A DNA stretch of 34,837 bases, taken from NCBI GenBank assembly GCA_947168335.1, contig CAMVLM010000028.1, positions 1 through 34,837 of the forward strand, given 5' to 3'. How positions within the stretch are numbered: position 1 is the stretch's first letter; each line of letters opens with the position of its first letter. Both the position numbers and the translations under genes were made by a program. Positions 1 through 9,640 of this stretch are shown one piece after another. The notes below the pieces were generated by a model, which made no database searches, had not been told where the DNA came from, and worked only from the letters and a program-made list of their open reading frames with translations. This DNA is from an uncultured Butyrivibrio sp. (GTDB lineage Bacteria; Bacillota; Clostridia; Lachnospirales; Lachnospiraceae).

Positions 1-665
1 TCCCTGCTTATTACTGCAGCTTTCCTGAAGAATTCTCTGTCCTCCTTATTAGCCCACTCTCCAAACAGTTCATAGAAATGAGGAAGATGGTAAGAGGGAT
101 CTGTGTGAGGGCTTCCGGGTACAAACAGGATCTGTCCGTTCTCCCTGTTCCACATGGGATCGCCCGCTCTTCCATTTTCTCCCTTATGAAGGCAGGCACT
201 TAAGATCTCTCTTGCCTCTTTACTGTAATTAAATATCCCCTCTCCGTCTCCCCATCTGTGGGATGCAAAGAACAAAGCCATGGCGTAGAATTCTTCACCA
301 TCAGGAGCCGGGCCATAGGCATTCTTGGTTCCGTCTGTCTGACATGACCATGCAAAATAGCCCTCGTTTTCTCCCTCATCCATGTACATATAGGTCTTTG
401 ACCATTTCCAGATACGGTCAAACTCCTCTTTCATATCGAGCTGTACGCACATCATCATTCCATAGGACATGCCCTCTGTTCTGGCATCATTATTACCTGT
501 ATCGGTAAGATATCCCATATCTTCCCCAGCTTCATGATAAATGCGTTCCTCTTCATCATAGAAAAAAGTGTGGACAGCAGACTTAATCTTTTCGTTTATT
601 TCATTATCAGTCTTTCCAATTTCCCTAAATACATTACGGTATTTTCCTGTAGTGTATGCGCTCAT
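1..665 (-). CDS. Reducing-end xylose-releasing exo-oligoxylanase (GH8, Rex-like), C-terminus outside window
   Basis: The reading frame is open from an ATG at 665 to the left edge, so 221 N-terminal residues are seen and the rest lies outside. GAGGAG sits about 7 bases before the ATG. GH8 Rex enzymes release xylose from the reducing end of short xylo-oligosaccharides, usually in the cytoplasm; no signal peptide is seen here. The segment TEGMSYGMMM (about residues 63-72) carries the expected general acid Glu (E64). The segment GYFAWSCQTDGTKNAYGPAP and the following EEFYAMAL match the substrate cleft of Rex proteins as I know them. Divergent from the MBOAT gene, with an 18-bp palindrome in the shared upstream region. 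The catalytic base lies in the missing part. Confidence 0.88.
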   Translation of the reverse strand, partial: MSAYTTGKYRNVFREIGKTDNEINEKIKSAVHTFFYDEEERIYHEAGEDMGYLTDTGNNDARTEGMSYGMMMCVQLDMKEEFDRIWKWSKTYMYMDEGENEGYFAWSCQTDGTKNAYGPAPDGEEFYAMALFFASHRWGDGEGIFNYSKEAREILSACLHKGENGRAGDPMWNRENGQILFVPGSPHTDPSYHLPHFYELFGEWANKEDREFFRKAAVISR

Positions 666-723
666 TTTAATCTCCTCGTAATACATTACTGTGACAGAAG
701 TAACAATATCGGCTATCGCACCG

Positions 724-741
724 GTCAAAATGTATTTTGAC
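724..741. promoter_or_regulatory. Perfect 8-2-8 palindrome, putative operator upstream of the GH8 gene
   Basis: GTCAAAATGTATTTTGAC is a perfect inverted repeat about 60 bp before the GH8 start. On the minus strand its end overlaps a candidate -35 (TTGACC) that is 17 bp before TGTTAC, a weak -10. This fits a repressor site for oligoxylan metabolism, but no regulator is known. Confidence 0.45.
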
Positions 742-799
742 ATAAAAGTTTCCGCAGTTCTTATTATTTATTGCGCACATTATTTCAAAAAAGGTCATA

Positions 800-828
800 T
801 TGTAAAAATATCCTCATTCCGTTAAACT
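800..828 (+). promoter_or_regulatory. Predicted sigma-A type promoter of the MBOAT operon
   Basis: TTGTAA (800-805) and TAAACT (823-828) are separated by 17 bp, placing a start about 18 bp before the MBOAT start codon. Predicted by eye only. Confidence 0.45.
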
Positions 829-852
829 CATACATGAAGAAAAGAGGCAAAT

Positions 853-2268
853 ATGGTATTTAGTTCTGTTATTTTTATTTTTGGTTTTTTACCGTTAACA
901 CTTATAGTTTATTTTTTATTGAAAAATAATACGCTGAGAAATCTTTGGCTTTTGTTTATAAGTCTTGTATTTTTCAGCTGGTCACAGCTTAATTATCTTT
1001 GGATCATCGTAGCCAGCATAGTGCTCAACTACACATCTGCGCTTCTTATAGATCTGGCGAAAAGCAAAAATCTGAAAAGGTTCTTTCTATTTATAGCGGT
1101 CACCTGTAATCTGCTTTTGCTTTTTTACTTTAAATATTTCGATTTTTCCATAAGGACAGTCAACAGCATTACCGGCGGAGACATTCCTCTGAAAAACATA
1201 ATTCTTCCAATCGGAATCTCATTTTTCACCTTCCAGGGAATGAGTTATGTGATAGATGTTTTTAAAACAGATGTAAATGTACAGAAAAATCCGCTCAAGG
1301 TCGCTCTGTACATCGTTCTGTTCCCCCAGCTTATTGCCGGTCCCATTGTTCGTTATAAAGACATTGAAAAAGAAATTGATAAAAGAGAAACAACCATAGA
1401 CAACGTGTCTAAAGGAATCACCCGCTTTATCATAGGCTTATCCAAAAAAGCCATAATTGCAAACGCCATGGCTGAAGTAGCTGACGGTATCTGGGATGCC
1501 GGAATCTCCAATAATACACTGGCTATTGCATGGCTTGGAAGTATCGCTTATTCACTTCAGATCTTCTATGACTTTTCAGGATACAGTGATATGGCGATTG
1601 GTCTTGGTAAGATGTTCGGATTTAATTTCCTGGAAAACTTTGACAGGCCTTACATTTCAAAGAGCATAACCGAATTCTGGCGCAGATGGCACATTTCTTT
1701 GTCAACCTGGTTCAGGGATTACGTGTACATTCCACTCGGCGGAAACAGAAAGCATCTGTACAGAAATCTCGCCATCATATTTTTACTTACCGGCTTATGG
1801 CACGGAGCATCCTGGAATTTTGTTCTGTGGGGTGCCTGGAACGGATTTTTCATAATAGTTGAAAGACTGCTTGGCATCAGAAAGAAAAGTGAGCAGTCCA
1901 CAGGTATCCAAAAAGCACTCTGGCACATATACTCTCTCATGATAATAAACATAGGCTGGGTATTATTCCGAGCTCCCACTATAACAGAAGCAATAGCCTA
2001 TTTAAAAACAATGGCAGGAATCGGTCTTGGCAGCACTCCCGGATTTACCATCGGATGGTATATAAATAACTGGGTATTGTTCATACTCTTAGTTGCTGTA
2101 GTGGACATAGCCATAGGCTTTGGCAGGGTTAAAGCCTTCTGTCAGAAATACATTCCTGCAACGGTATACGAAGTATCAGGGATGCTTATCATGTTCGGAC
2201 TTTTTATCACATCAGTAATGCGAATTATGTCCGGCACATATAATCCGTTTATATACTTTCAGTTCTAA
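853..2268 (+). CDS. MBOAT family O-acyltransferase (AlgI/DltB-like)
   Basis: A 471-residue polytopic membrane protein with about ten hydrophobic segments. The MBOAT core is clear: YDFSGYSDMAIGLGKMFG, then FWRRWHISLSTWFRDYVYIPLGG, then LTGLWHGASWNFVLWG, where H317 is the conserved membrane histidine. AlgI-type proteins pass acyl (normally acetyl) groups across the membrane to an extracellular partner that acylates a polysaccharide. The next gene, 12 bp downstream, is an AlgX/AlgJ-like SGNH protein, which is the usual partner. AGAGG lies 5 bases before the ATG. The target polysaccharide is not known; exopolysaccharide or cell-wall polymer acetylation is the likely role. Confidence 0.93.
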   Translation: MVFSSVIFIFGFLPLTLIVYFLLKNNTLRNLWLLFISLVFFSWSQLNYLWIIVASIVLNYTSALLIDLAKSKNLKRFFLFIAVTCNLLLLFYFKYFDFSIRTVNSITGGDIPLKNIILPIGISFFTFQGMSYVIDVFKTDVNVQKNPLKVALYIVLFPQLIAGPIVRYKDIEKEIDKRETTIDNVSKGITRFIIGLSKKAIIANAMAEVADGIWDAGISNNTLAIAWLGSIAYSLQIFYDFSGYSDMAIGLGKMFGFNFLENFDRPYISKSITEFWRRWHISLSTWFRDYVYIPLGGNRKHLYRNLAIIFLLTGLWHGASWNFVLWGAWNGFFIIVERLLGIRKKSEQSTGIQKALWHIYSLMIINIGWVLFRAPTITEAIAYLKTMAGIGLGSTPGFTIGWYINNWVLFILLVAVVDIAIGFGRVKAFCQKYIPATVYEVSGMLIMFGLFITSVMRIMSGTYNPFIYFQF

Positions 2269-2280
2269 GAGGATAAAAAA

Positions 2281-3435
2281 TTGAAAAGCAGCATAATCAA
2301 AAAAATATATATCACGGTCTTTATGCTCCTTCTGATCGTCCCTCTTCTCTTTATAAACAGAGATAAGGACGCCATTTCAGAACAGGAAAACAGACCGCTT
2401 TCCGGAAGGCCTTCCATATTTTCCAATGGCAGCCTAAATAAGAAGATTTTCACCGATACCGAAAACTACTTGAATGACAGAATCGGATTCAGAGATAATC
2501 TTATTGCCTGCAACGCGCTGATCCAATATCACATCTTTAACAGAATGGAAAACGGCAAAAGATACAGGCTTGGTCCCGACGGAGAATTCAATATAATTGA
2601 AAATGATATGTTGGAAACCTACCAGCATCTCAATCTCCTTTCAGACAAGAAGCTGGCGTCTATTACAGATAATTTCCAGACAGTAAATGATTACCTGAAA
2701 GAACATGACTGCGATTTTTACTACATGCAGTGTTATGATAAACAGACAATTTATCCAGAGTACTTCCCCACCAGCGTTAATCAGTATGGTGAAATATCAA
2801 GAACAGATCAGCTTATAAAAGCACTTCAGGAAAACACTGATGTCAAAGTTATCGATCCCAGGAATCTGTTTATGGAATCAAAAGAAAAATACGAAGTGTA
2901 CAGCAAGTACAGCGACCCTGTTCACTGGACTCCCCGAGGAGCTTTTATCGGCTACAACCTTGTAATGGACACACTGAACAGCCAGAATCCCACACCTTTT
3001 AAGGTGCTTTCAGAAGATGATTTTAATATCTCCATAACCGATCAGGGAATGTGCTTTTATAACGGCGTAAAAAGAGAGAACTTTTCAGAAGAATTTGAAC
3101 GAAAAAACACTGATGCTGTTTTGGATGAAAACTACAAGGATGAACACCCTGTATTAAAGGATTACAAAACCTATCACTTCACGAATAAAAATGCTCAGAA
3201 CGACACAAAAGTGATGATCATAGGAAACAGCTTCATCGTCAATTATCTCATGGATGATTTCGCAGAATCCTTTGGTGAGACACTGATGGTATGGGATGAC
3301 ATAGGCAAAGATTTCCCTGAATGGTTCAGGGAGTACCAGCCGGACATAGTTATTTTTGAAATGGTAGAACGCTACAACTCCTACAGTGGAATAAAGAAGT
3401 GTGCTAAAGAAATAAAAAAGCTTTCTGCTTCATAA
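2281..3435 (+). CDS. DHHW/AlgX-like SGNH-fold protein, putative polysaccharide O-acetyltransferase
   Basis: A 384-residue protein with one N-terminal membrane anchor (about residues 8-26), expected to act outside the membrane. The start is a TTG preceded by AAGAGGA at a spacing of 7. The segment LNDRIGFRDNLI (about 61-72) is typical of AlgJ/DHHW proteins. The DPVHW motif supplies D212 and H215, and GNSF supplies S317, giving a plausible Ser-Asp-His triad. The gene follows the MBOAT gene by 12 bp and the pair ends at a strong terminator, so they form a two-gene acylation unit. Family assignment is firm; the acceptor polymer is unknown. Confidence 0.85.
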   Translation: MKSSIIKKIYITVFMLLLIVPLLFINRDKDAISEQENRPLSGRPSIFSNGSLNKKIFTDTENYLNDRIGFRDNLIACNALIQYHIFNRMENGKRYRLGPDGEFNIIENDMLETYQHLNLLSDKKLASITDNFQTVNDYLKEHDCDFYYMQCYDKQTIYPEYFPTSVNQYGEISRTDQLIKALQENTDVKVIDPRNLFMESKEKYEVYSKYSDPVHWTPRGAFIGYNLVMDTLNSQNPTPFKVLSEDDFNISITDQGMCFYNGVKRENFSEEFERKNTDAVLDENYKDEHPVLKDYKTYHFTNKNAQNDTKVMIIGNSFIVNYLMDDFAESFGETLMVWDDIGKDFPEWFREYQPDIVIFEMVERYNSYSGIKKCAKEIKKLSAS

Positions 3436-3446
3436 TATGACAAAAT

Positions 3447-3481
3447 AATGGCTGTGAAAAATCCACTTTTTCACAGCCATT
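3447..3481. terminator. Bidirectional terminator between the acylation genes and glgD
   Basis: Perfect 15-bp arms (3447-3461 and 3467-3481) around a 5-base loop. The arms begin AATGG and end in a run of A on one side and T on the other. It serves two convergent genes. Confidence 0.85.
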
Positions 3482-3489
3482 TAATTTAC

Positions 3490-4608
3490 TTATAAAATAT
3501 CATTTCTCTTAACGTATGCAGGTGTTACTCCATTTGATGTTATTGCCTTAAGCTTCTTGATCTTAACCCACTTATCAACAACAGCTCTCTCAACCTTAAC
3601 ACCATCAGCGATATCTGAATATGAAAGGATTATGGAATCTCTGATAACCGCATCCTTACCAATATGAACATTACGTCCGATGATACTGTTCTCAACTGTT
3701 CCTTCTATCAGACAGCCGTTACATATCATTGAATTATTAACCCTGGAGCCACTGAAGTACTTACTCGGGCAGGCATCTGTTGTCTTTGTATAAATCTGCC
3801 ATCCGGGTCTGAAGAGCTCACTGGCAATATTGTAATCAAGCAGCTCTATGTTTGCACGATAGAAATCATCCAGACTTGTAATAGCTGCAAAATATCCCTT
3901 GTGAAGATATCCTCTTACATCCATATCGTGGCATGCAAGATTGATCATATCAGCAAAAGAGTAAGCAGAGGATTCATTCTTTGCTCTCTTGATGAGATAG
4001 ATAAACAGCTCCTTGGACATTACATAAGTATCCATGCAGATGTTCTTCTCTTTTGCTGTACCCATGTTTCGCTCCAGAGACTCAACACCCTTCTGCTTAT
4101 TGAGGTTCACAACATTACAGCCTCTGTAGTAATCCTTAGCCTGGTCTACCTTGTGATACATGATTGTGATATCTGTACCTGTAGCCTCATGGAAGTCAAG
4201 CAGTGCATTCAAGTCCTGCTTGTATACCATATAGCTGGGAGCGATAACTACGTAATCCTGTGATGTACGCTCTATCTGCTCAATATTCTCCATGAATGAA
4301 TTGATGTCCGTGTTATAAATTGAGCTTGCGCCATTATTCTGTGTGAACATCATCTGAAGGCTTCCGCGCTTGGAATTGATGTTATAATGACGCCCTGAAC
4401 CAATATGTTCAACTATTGAGCGAGGTCTTGAATTCAGATATACATGAATCTTATCAATGCCGCTGTTACTCATATTTGAAATAGGAAAATCTATAACTCT
4501 GTATCTTCCGAGAAATGAGAAAGCGCCAATAGGTCTGTAATCATGTAATCCTTCTACTCTGATAAAATTAGGTGCGGAATTAATAACTCCAAATGCTCTA
4601 TTTGCCAT
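3490..4608 (-). CDS. glgD: Glucose-1-phosphate adenylyltransferase, GlgD-type subunit
   Basis: A 372-residue protein of the ADP-glucose pyrophosphorylase family, with an N-terminal nucleotidyltransferase domain and a C-terminal left-handed beta-helix (SRVNNSMICNGCLIEGTVEN onward). The usual GGRGxRL nucleotide loop is replaced by NSAPNFIRVEGLHDYRP near residues 11-27, which is the mark of GlgD. In Firmicutes GlgD pairs with GlgC and raises activity of the complex while being poor in catalysis alone. Its ATG overlaps the glgC stop by one base (TAATG), so the two are translationally coupled. Product: glycogen precursor ADP-glucose. Confidence 0.93.
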   Translation of the reverse strand: MANRAFGVINSAPNFIRVEGLHDYRPIGAFSFLGRYRVIDFPISNMSNSGIDKIHVYLNSRPRSIVEHIGSGRHYNINSKRGSLQMMFTQNNGASSIYNTDINSFMENIEQIERTSQDYVVIAPSYMVYKQDLNALLDFHEATGTDITIMYHKVDQAKDYYRGCNVVNLNKQKGVESLERNMGTAKEKNICMDTYVMSKELFIYLIKRAKNESSAYSFADMINLACHDMDVRGYLHKGYFAAITSLDDFYRANIELLDYNIASELFRPGWQIYTKTTDACPSKYFSGSRVNNSMICNGCLIEGTVENSIIGRNVHIGKDAVIRDSIILSYSDIADGVKVERAVVDKWVKIKKLKAITSNGVTPAYVKRNDIL

Positions 4609-5747
4609 TACTTATCCTCCCCCTTTACATTTTTTGCAACAAGGAGGATTTCCTCGCTCTTCTTGTTTCCTACTGTCGCATTCTTGCCGATTTTGACATT
4701 ATCTGCGACAAGTGCTCTTGTTACGGTAGCACCTTCCTCTACTACAGCTCCGGGCATAAGAACTGAATCAATAATCTTTGCCCCTGCAGCAACCTTGGCA
4801 TTAGTAAATAAAACAGAATTTGTTACCTGTCCCTCAACAGATACACCCTGTGACATATATGCTCTGTCAACTCTTGCTTTAGGTCCGATATACGCAGGAA
4901 GTGAAGCTACATCCTCTGTATAGATCTTCCATGAACTGTCATCAAGATCAAGTTCGTTGCTGTCAAGGAGGTCCATATTTGCTTCCCAAAGAGAGTCTAT
5001 TGTTCCAACATCCTTCCAGTATCCTGAGAACTCGTAAGCATAGAGAGATTTACCCTCTTCAAGCATTACGGGAATGAAATCCTTACCAAAATCATGGCTG
5101 GAATCTGGATTCTTCATATCCTCGATAAGCATCTTGCGCATGAGCTTCCACTTGAAAATGTAGATACCCATAGATGCAAGATTACTCTTAGGTTTTGCAG
5201 GCTTCTCTTCGAATTCTACAATTCTCTTTTCTTCATCAGTGTTCATGATACCAAAGCGGCTTGCTTCCTTCATGGGCACACCGATAACAGCAATTGTAGC
5301 GTCTGCATTGTGTTCTTTATGAAATGCCAGCATCTTGGCATAGTTCATTTTATAAATGTGATCTCCTGAAAGAACAAGAAGGTATTCAGGATCGTAGTTG
5401 TCGATAAAATCGATATTCTGAGAAATTGCGTCTGCTGTTCCACGATATACGTCAAGACCTGAATCAGCCTTCTCACGGGGAGTAAGAACAAATACTCCAC
5501 TGTCTCTGGTATCAAGTCCCCAACGTCCACCTGCTGCAACATAACTGTTAAGCAGCACGGATTCATACTGTGTAAGTACACCAACAATATCTATTCCACT
5601 GTTAGCGCAATTACTCAGTGGAAAGTCAATGATACGGTATTTTCCACCATAAGATACCGCAGGCTTAGCTACCTTGTTAGTCAGTTCATGAAGTCTGCTA
5701 CCACGACCGCCGGCAAGGATCATAGCCAACATATTGGTTTGAGCCAT
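4608..5747 (-). CDS. glgC: Glucose-1-phosphate adenylyltransferase, catalytic subunit
   Basis: A 379-residue protein making ADP-glucose from glucose-1-phosphate and ATP, the committed step of glycogen synthesis. It has [13 protein letters not shown] at about residues 11-23, the [19 protein letters not shown] fingerprint, [11 protein letters not shown] with the metal-binding Asp, and a C-terminal beta-helix. The start chosen is the ATG after AGAGAGG; a longer frame reaching 5822 adds 25 residues of non-family sequence and has no ribosome binding site. It is first of a coupled pair with glgD and has its own predicted promoter. Confidence 0.95.
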   Translation of the reverse strand: MAQTNMLAMILAGGRGSRLHELTNKVAKPAVSYGGKYRIIDFPLSNCANSGIDIVGVLTQYESVLLNSYVAAGGRWGLDTRDSGVFVLTPREKADSGLDVYRGTADAISQNIDFIDNYDPEYLLVLSGDHIYKMNYAKMLAFHKEHNADATIAVIGVPMKEASRFGIMNTDEEKRIVEFEEKPAKPKSNLASMGIYIFKWKLMRKMLIEDMKNPDSSHDFGKDFIPVMLEEGKSLYAYEFSGYWKDVGTIDSLWEANMDLLDSNELDLDDSSWKIYTEDVASLPAYIGPKARVDRAYMSQGVSVEGQVTNSVLFTNAKVAAGAKIIDSVLMPGAVVEEGATVTRALVADNVKIGKNATVGNKKSEEILLVAKNVKGEDK

Positions 5748-5790
5748 AAATATTACCTCTCTTAAGAAATTATTATAAAAGTATAAACTC

Positions 5791-5819
5791 ATTTTAAGCG
5801 TTTTGCACAAATTTATCAA
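5791..5819 (-). promoter_or_regulatory. Predicted promoter of glgCD
   Basis: On the minus strand TTGATA (5814-5819) and TAAAAT (5791-5796) are spaced by 17 bp, about 44 bp before glgC. It lies between the GH27 gene and glgC, where no terminator is seen, so read-through from GH27 is also possible. Confidence 0.45.
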
Positions 5820-5842
5820 CAAAAAATGGCAATTTTCGTATA

Positions 5843-7168
5843 TTATTTCACATATTCAAGCACTACAACTCCGTGTGCAGGAACAGTGACACTAATTTTA
5901 TCAGGGAACTCTGTTTCGCTCTCTTTTCCTTCCCAGACATTTATTTCTTTTTTCGTATTTTCAGGGAAATTATGTGCCTTTGCCCTTATATCAGCTTTAA
6001 GGCACTCGATTTTCCTCTCACTGTCTGTAAGATTGAAAATACCAACGAAGCATTCATTTCCGGATGCATCGGTATTAACCCATACTGCCTCGTTATCATC
6101 TCTTCTGACCTGAAGTCCGGTATGATCACCATCCATAACCTTAAGGAGTTCTCTGTTGGCGAGATACTTCATGTTTTCATCTGTCAGTTTAGTAAGCTCA
6201 CCACCGATCATAAGAGGTGATCCAAACAGGCACCAGAGGCTCATCATTGTCTTTAATTCATCATCAGTAAAATTAGATGTTCTTTCATTGCCAAATCCGT
6301 GTCCAAGCTGACCTATGGGGAGCATATCGCAATCTGGATAATTGCCTTTGGAAACTCTTCCGTTCCAGGTCTCGCATCTCCAGAACATCTCCTTAAGCAG
6401 TTTCCAGTCATCCCAAAAATCATCCGTGATACGCCACATATTGGCATTTTCTTCATAGAAAAAGTCCCTGTCGACATGAGCAGGTCCCGGAGAAAGAGAC
6501 AGCACAATATCACGTCCTGACTTCTCAATTGCCCTGTGTATCATCTTAGTCTCTTCATAACCACTGAAGACGATCCTGTGGCCGTCAGGATACATAAAGC
6601 TGTCACAGATATCATCGCACTTGATAAAGTCCACTCCCCACTGTGCATACATAGCTATCAGATCATCATAATACGCCTGTCCTGCCTCGTTTGCCCTCAC
6701 GCCGTACATATCAGGGTTCCATCCACAGATTGACCACGCATCAGCAGCCTCATGGCATTTGAAGGTACTTCCATGAATAGGACATCTGTTATGTGCAGCC
6801 TGTCTCGAAATTCCACGCATTATGTGTATTCCGAATTTGAGCCCAAGAGAATGGACATAGTCAGCAAGATGTTTAAATCCGCTTCCATCAGCAGAAGAAG
6901 GAAATCTCTTTGGTGAAGGCTGAAGTCTTCCGAACTCATCCAGCTCATCATCACCAAAGGGAATATACTGATACTCCGCTCTTCTGGTTCCGGCATCATT
7001 TGAATACCATTCAATATCGATCACCACATACTCATATCCGAAGTCCTTGAGATTCTCTGCCATAAACCTGGCATTACTCTTAATCTCCTCTTCAGTAACC
7101 GTGGTGTCATAATAATCATAGCTGTTCCACCCCATAGGTGGTCTTTTTGCAAAATCGTTTATTCCCAT
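5843..7168 (-). CDS. Alpha-galactosidase-like glycoside hydrolase (GH27)
   Basis: A 441-residue protein without signal peptide, so probably cytoplasmic. It opens with [13 protein letters not shown], the usual GH27 beta-1 strand. VDFIKCDD (D185) carries the expected nucleophile and [11 protein letters not shown] (D249/D250) the expected acid/base. A C-terminal all-beta domain follows to the end. GH27 enzymes act on alpha-linked galactose, N-acetylgalactosamine or related sugars; the exact substrate cannot be told here. The start is the ATG 5 bases after GGAGG; a frame reaching 7192 only adds eight residues that span this site. The glgCD pair follows in the same direction, hinting that released sugar feeds storage. 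Confidence 0.87.
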   Translation of the reverse strand: MGINDFAKRPPMGWNSYDYYDTTVTEEEIKSNARFMAENLKDFGYEYVVIDIEWYSNDAGTRRAEYQYIPFGDDELDEFGRLQPSPKRFPSSADGSGFKHLADYVHSLGLKFGIHIMRGISRQAAHNRCPIHGSTFKCHEAADAWSICGWNPDMYGVRANEAGQAYYDDLIAMYAQWGVDFIKCDDICDSFMYPDGHRIVFSGYEETKMIHRAIEKSGRDIVLSLSPGPAHVDRDFFYEENANMWRITDDFWDDWKLLKEMFWRCETWNGRVSKGNYPDCDMLPIGQLGHGFGNERTSNFTDDELKTMMSLWCLFGSPLMIGGELTKLTDENMKYLANRELLKVMDGDHTGLQVRRDDNEAVWVNTDASGNECFVGIFNLTDSERKIECLKADIRAKAHNFPENTKKEINVWEGKESETEFPDKISVTVPAHGVVVLEYVK

Positions 7169-7264
7169 ACCATCCTCCAATAAAAAACGCATAAATTTAT
7201 ATTACTACGGTACAATTCTATTTTCCATATATATTGATTATTTTAGATTTTTGTGTTAATATAC

Positions 7265-7285
7265 ATGTAGTTTTAAAAACTACAT
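7265..7285. promoter_or_regulatory. Perfect 10-1-10 palindrome between GH27 and the small gene
   Basis: Arms ATGTAGTTTT and AAAACTACAT around one A, in the divergent intergenic region 97 bp before the GH27 start and 55 bp before the plus-strand gene. There is no terminator-like T-run that would serve a nearby gene end, so an operator is more likely. Confidence 0.4.
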
Positions 7286-7340
7286 ATCATAGTTCTAATC
7301 TTATTTTTCTCAAGTGCAATGCACTTGGAAGGGAGGCTTC

Positions 7341-7601
7341 ATGACATCAAAAGAATTAAAAAAGTTTTTCAAGGAGCATTTGGTTCCTTCCAAACTATAT
7401 AAGATCGGAAAAGAGCATGACGGCAGGGTGTGCCTGACAAAAGAAGGAAATTTCTGGGAAGTTTTCTTTATGGATCACAAGGAAAAAGTCGGTCTTATGC
7501 GTTTTAGCGATGAGAATTCCGCATGCCTGAAAATGAAAGATGAACTAAGAAAAATAATGGAAAGCATCTATGAAATAACATGGATGCCCACAAAAGCCTG
7601 A
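7341..7601 (+). CDS. Small hypothetical protein, possibly Imm59-like immunity protein
   Basis: An 86-residue protein starting at the ATG 5 bases after AAGGGAGG; a longer frame from 7314 lacks a site. The pattern, a helix at the start, then KEGNFWEVFFMDHKEKVGL, then FSDENSACLKMKDELRKIM, recalls Imm59-type immunity proteins (a WEVFY strand followed by a D-E-AC helix). This likeness is from memory and weak. No toxin gene lies next to it. It ends at a large palindromic terminator that recurs at 11891. Otherwise of unknown function. Confidence 0.6.
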   Translation: MTSKELKKFFKEHLVPSKLYKIGKEHDGRVCLTKEGNFWEVFFMDHKEKVGLMRFSDENSACLKMKDELRKIMESIYEITWMPTKA

Positions 7602-7608
7602 AAAATAA

Positions 7609-7656
7609 GGGGCTGTCGCTTTAGATGATGATTTAATCATCTAAAGCGACAGCCCC
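7609..7656. terminator. Long palindromic terminator, copy 1 of a repeated element
   Basis: Perfect 21-bp arms (7609-7629 and 7636-7656) around a 6-base loop, starting GGGGCTGTCGC and followed by ATTTTTT. It lies between convergent genes. A second copy at 11891-11933 shares 29 identical bases of the loop and right arm. Confidence 0.85.
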
Positions 7657-7715
7657 ATTTTTTGTACTCAGCCGAATTAAATTACAAAACAATCAGTTTA
7701 TGTCTGTATCAAAGC

Positions 7716-9470
7716 TCAGGCACTGAAATGGTTGATTTCCTTCTGAAGAATATCGCTTACCTCGCTATACTTGTTGAGAGTATCTTCAATCTGCTGCATT
7801 TCTTCAACCATCTTGTTGGCACTTCCTGCGGAAATCTCAACAGACTGGGAGCTGTCACTTACTGCTCCGTTAATTGAATCCAGTGCTGTTTTCATAACCT
7901 GCATGTCGGCCTTAAGCTGATTTGACTGCTCTGCAAAGGTTAACAGAACTGCCTTCATATTGTCCATGTCTGATACATAATCTTTTATTACATTTGAGAA
8001 ATAATCATAGTCGCCCAGAACATTCTCATTGATGTAGCTTACGGTTTCCTGTGCATGCTCAGCGAGAACCTTAACTGCACCTACAACCTCGTTATTAATA
8101 TCCTGAATGTCATTAGCAGTCTTTTGGCTGTCCTCAGCGAGTGAATTGATTTCACTTGCAACTACGGCAAAGCCTCGTCCTGCTTCACCAACACGCGCAG
8201 CCTCTATGGAAGCATTTAAAGAAAGCAGATTCGTATCATCTGCAATAGACATAATAGTATTTGAAAGCTCATTAACACGAACAACCTTGCCACTGTCGGA
8301 AATAGCCTGTTCGAGAACTGCTGTCAGTTCCTTGACCTTCTGATTTGTCAGCTCTTTCATTTCCAGCACGCGTTTGCTCTTTTCAATTACAGCCTTGGTA
8401 ATCTCATCAGTCTGAGCAGAACGCTCACCTGCAAGATCACTGATATCTTCAACTTCGTTTGATACGGAAGAAATCGACCTGTTAATGTTCTCGGAAGCCT
8501 CCTCCAGATTCTTTATTGAGTTAAAGAGTTTATCAATTGCCTCGGAAGTATTGGCGATATTGTCATTTGCACCTTTAACCTGTGCGGTAATCGTATCATT
8601 TGATGTCGCAAGTACTTCTGTGCTGTCAGACGCCTTCTGGATGATAACCTGCAATGCTGCAATGAAATCATTGGTACTGTTCAGCAATGTGGATAACTCG
8701 TTTTTGGTTTTGTTGGTTATCCTTGTATTCAAATCGCCCTTGTTCTCACTGATATCCTGAATCATCTGCTCCAGCTCTCTGGAAGATACTTTGATAGGTT
8801 TAATTACATTTCTGAGAAGCATCACGAGATTCATTATCAGGATGATAACGAATATGATATTAACGCCGAGTGCAACAGTCATCGTCTTTTTGTACTGGTC
8901 ATTCTGAACACCGATAGCAGAAGCGATTCCTGCCTCAATATCTTCCGAGATGGCATCGAGGTTCTCTCCGAAGATATCATCTATTGCCTCTAAATCGTCA
9001 GAAGCCATTGCAAGAGCCTTTTCCTTATCGCCTCCGTCATAGATATCAAAAACATCCTTTGCCATCGACACATACTGATTTGCACTGTCTTTGAGTCCAT
9101 GTGTATATCCAACGGCATCCTCTGACAAATACTGTACAAGGATATCAGCACATTCTTCGATATCAGCCTGTCTCTTTCCAACCTTCTTTGCAAGGCTCGC
9201 TTTTTCTTCCTCATCCTCGTTACATAAGTACATATATACGTAACGCTGCATCTTCTCGTAGGACTTTTTGAGTTCACCCTTTTGCTCTACCGCAGGAATA
9301 TAGTCTGTGCTCAGTTTTTCGGATTCGAGCATAGTCTTGTTATAGTTCATAACAGTTGAAACACTGAAAGCCAAAAAAACAATAAGCAGAATAATATTCA
9401 TACCCATTATCTGAGTAGAAATTCTGTTAAACAAAGAAATCTTACCGGATTTTCCCGTATCATCTTTCAT
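7716..9470 (-). CDS. Methyl-accepting chemotaxis protein
   Basis: A 584-residue receptor with TM1 at about 21-41, an extracellular helical region 42-196 (four-helix-bundle sensor type), TM2 at 197-219, a HAMP domain at about 220-272 and a long cytoplasmic coiled coil ending in the signalling hairpin ([17 protein letters not shown] is the conserved tip). It senses an unknown ligand and controls CheA kinase through CheW. A CheR methyltransferase gene lies 4 kb away in the same direction and is a candidate partner. It is a single-gene unit, with a bidirectional terminator downstream; I see no clear promoter. Confidence 0.95.
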   Translation of the reverse strand: MKDDTGKSGKISLFNRISTQIMGMNIILLIVFLAFSVSTVMNYNKTMLESEKLSTDYIPAVEQKGELKKSYEKMQRYVYMYLCNEDEEEKASLAKKVGKRQADIEECADILVQYLSEDAVGYTHGLKDSANQYVSMAKDVFDIYDGGDKEKALAMASDDLEAIDDIFGENLDAISEDIEAGIASAIGVQNDQYKKTMTVALGVNIIFVIILIMNLVMLLRNVIKPIKVSSRELEQMIQDISENKGDLNTRITNKTKNELSTLLNSTNDFIAALQVIIQKASDSTEVLATSNDTITAQVKGANDNIANTSEAIDKLFNSIKNLEEASENINRSISSVSNEVEDISDLAGERSAQTDEITKAVIEKSKRVLEMKELTNQKVKELTAVLEQAISDSGKVVRVNELSNTIMSIADDTNLLSLNASIEAARVGEAGRGFAVVASEINSLAEDSQKTANDIQDINNEVVGAVKVLAEHAQETVSYINENVLGDYDYFSNVIKDYVSDMDNMKAVLLTFAEQSNQLKADMQVMKTALDSINGAVSDSSQSVEISAGSANKMVEEMQQIEDTLNKYSEVSDILQKEINHFSA

Positions 9471-9523
9471 GTTGTTATACCTCCTTGTTCATGTTTTGTC
9501 GTTATATTCACAAATTTATTTTT

Positions 9524-9640
9524 GCATATAATGGCAATACGCTCGCCCTTCACAACAGTCAGGTCGATTCCCTTGATTGTTTTCCAGGAATCTCCTTTAC
9601 TTAGAATCTTGTATTGCCGTTTAGCACTTACAATTGTAGC
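9524..9640 (-). pseudogene. Remnant of an ABC transporter ATPase N-terminus
   Basis: Thirty-nine minus-strand codons without start codon read as the first strands of an ABC ATPase, including SWKTIKGIDLTVVKGERIAI, which is the pattern just ahead of a Walker A loop. The Walker A motif is absent: after IIC the frame runs into unrelated sequence before the chemotaxis gene. There is no upstream start codon or ribosome binding site in frame. I read it as a decayed fragment; chance similarity is possible since it is short. Confidence 0.4.

Noticed and set aside
5748..5822. Longer glgC start
   Set aside because: The extra 25 residues do not look like the family and lack a ribosome binding site, while the later ATG has AGAGAGG.
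7314..7340. Earlier start for the small gene
   Set aside because: No ribosome binding site before it, and AAGGGAGG lies inside this stretch ahead of the later ATG.
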